Below the pieces are notes generated by a model. The model was not told where the DNA came from, did no database searches, and saw only the letters and a list, made by a program, of their open reading frames with translations. DNA of 64,000 bases from Oceanihabitans gracilariae (lineage in GTDB: Bacteria; Bacteroidota; Bacteroidia; Flavobacteriales; Flavobacteriaceae). Of this stretch, positions 63,509 to 64,000 are shown in pieces. Both the position numbers and the translations under genes were made by a program. The DNA is taken from the NCBI RefSeq assembly GCF_042684485.1, contig NZ_JBHULM010000011.1, forward strand, positions 434,001 to 498,000, in the 5' to 3' direction. The number at the start of each line of letters is the position of its first letter. The stretch's first letter is position 1.

Positions 63509-64000
63509 TTATTCGTTTAGTAATTTATTAATATCTTCTTTAAGCATGGTAATTTGCTGTTCTTGACCTTCATCATCTACTTGTTCTTCTTCAGAGATCA
63601 TTCCGTTATAATAAATAATAGGATTACCATTTTCTAGTCTAGAACGGATAAAACCGTTTTTATCTACTAAAGCAAAGTTTCCGGAGTGTTCAAAACCACC
63701 TTCTACTTCTGCTTCTTCTGCAGTGTATAAATTAAAACCTTTATTAGCTAATTCATAAATTACTTCTTGATCTCCTGTCATTAAATTCCAGTTTGGGTTT
63801 GTTATACCATATTTTTTAGCATAAGCTTTTAATACTTCTGAAGTATCATGCGCTGGATTTATAGTAAAAGAAGCTACACCAAAGTTTTTATTATCTGGAA
63901 ATGTATTTTGAATATCTACTAGGTTTCTACTCATTCTTGGGCAAATGGTAGGACAGGTAGTAAAGAAAAATTCGATAACATATACTTTACCTAGGTAATC
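63509..64000 (-). CDS. SCO1/SenC-family copper chaperone, cut by right edge
   Basis: The frame stays open through the right edge (base 64000), so only the last 163 residues are visible. A CPTICP copper-binding motif (C-x3-C) lies at 63939-63956, well before the first internal ATG at 63934, so translation must start outside the window. The third ligand, a His in a GFEHSGNF context, is downstream. SCO proteins are thioredoxin-fold proteins that load copper onto cytochrome oxidase subunit II. It leads DUF420 and the CxxC small protein. Confidence 0.93.
   Translation of the reverse strand, partial: DYLGKVYVIEFFFTTCPTICPRMSRNLVDIQNTFPDNKNFGVASFTINPAHDTSEVLKAYAKKYGITNPNWNLMTGDQEVIYELANKGFNLYTAEEAEVEGGFEHSGNFALVDKNGFIRSRLENGNPIIYYNGMISEEEQVDDEGQEQQITMLKEDINKLLNE

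Overview
The window looks like chromosomal DNA of a marine-type member of the Flavobacteriaceae (Bacteroidota). The evidence is low GC content, promoter boxes of the Bacteroidota TAnnTTTG type, weak Shine-Dalgarno sequences and lineage-typical proteins: PorP/SprF (type IX secretion/gliding), the HPPK-deoxynucleoside kinase fusion, the DUF6089-uppS-bamA-skp-skp-murI block, LytTR two-component systems and CrtYcd-type lycopene cyclase. The genus cannot be fixed from the sequence alone. No phage, insertion sequence, CRISPR array or plasmid functions are visible; it reads as core and near-core genome with a few repeat-bearing intergenic gaps.

Layout. 1-2.9 kb: a TPR sensor kinase cut by the left edge, its LytTR response regulator and a small membrane protein. 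3.1-4.8 kb: fabD-lspA and a small Cys-containing protein. 4.9-8.6 kb: envelope sugar genes (galE, a DegT/DnrJ aminotransferase, waaA). 8.7-9.8 kb: an Ala-rich repeat lipoprotein and two tRNAs (Leu-UAA, Gly-GCC). 9.9-18.1 kb: mutS, a DUF1573 protein, a SpoU methyltransferase, a large secreted MG2-like protein, the folK-dNK fusion and a queuosine-precursor transporter. 18.2-23.8 kb: AsmA-like protein, rpsU, DUF2797, GH3.

24-30 kb is the most interesting region. A CarH-like MerR/B12-binding regulator is divergent from a FAS1-repeat lipoprotein followed by crtI-crtB-crtZ-crtY, enough to make zeaxanthin from geranylgeranyl diphosphate. The intergenic region carries repeated TGTCTAA motifs, one of them overlapping a near-perfect Bacteroidota promoter. 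I infer a light- and cobalamin-regulated carotenoid and surface-protein module.

30-35.7 kb: tig-clpP-clpX, a small holin-like membrane protein, an alpha/beta hydrolase and pdxJ, all on the minus strand. 35.7-44.2 kb: CBS protein, nadK, DUF6089, uppS, bamA, two Skp/OmpH chaperones and murI, an envelope-building cluster. 44.2-46.1 kb is rich in repeats: a ten-unit 7-bp tandem array, a palindromic dispersed element also found at 6.0 kb, and further short dispersed repeats around a gamma-carbonic anhydrase and a LytTR regulator. 46-52 kb: LytS-like sensor kinase, SIMPL and vWA-domain exported proteins, PorP/SprF. 52-54.7 kb: an Nfu protein with a duplicated N domain, dodecin, DUF1304, MscS. 54.7-62.5 kb: a minus-strand MacAB-TolC-like export operon with two adaptors and two permeases, ending in tsaB. 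62.6-64 kb: a CxxC small membrane protein, DUF420 and an SCO copper chaperone cut by the right edge, probably the tail of a cytochrome oxidase assembly cluster.
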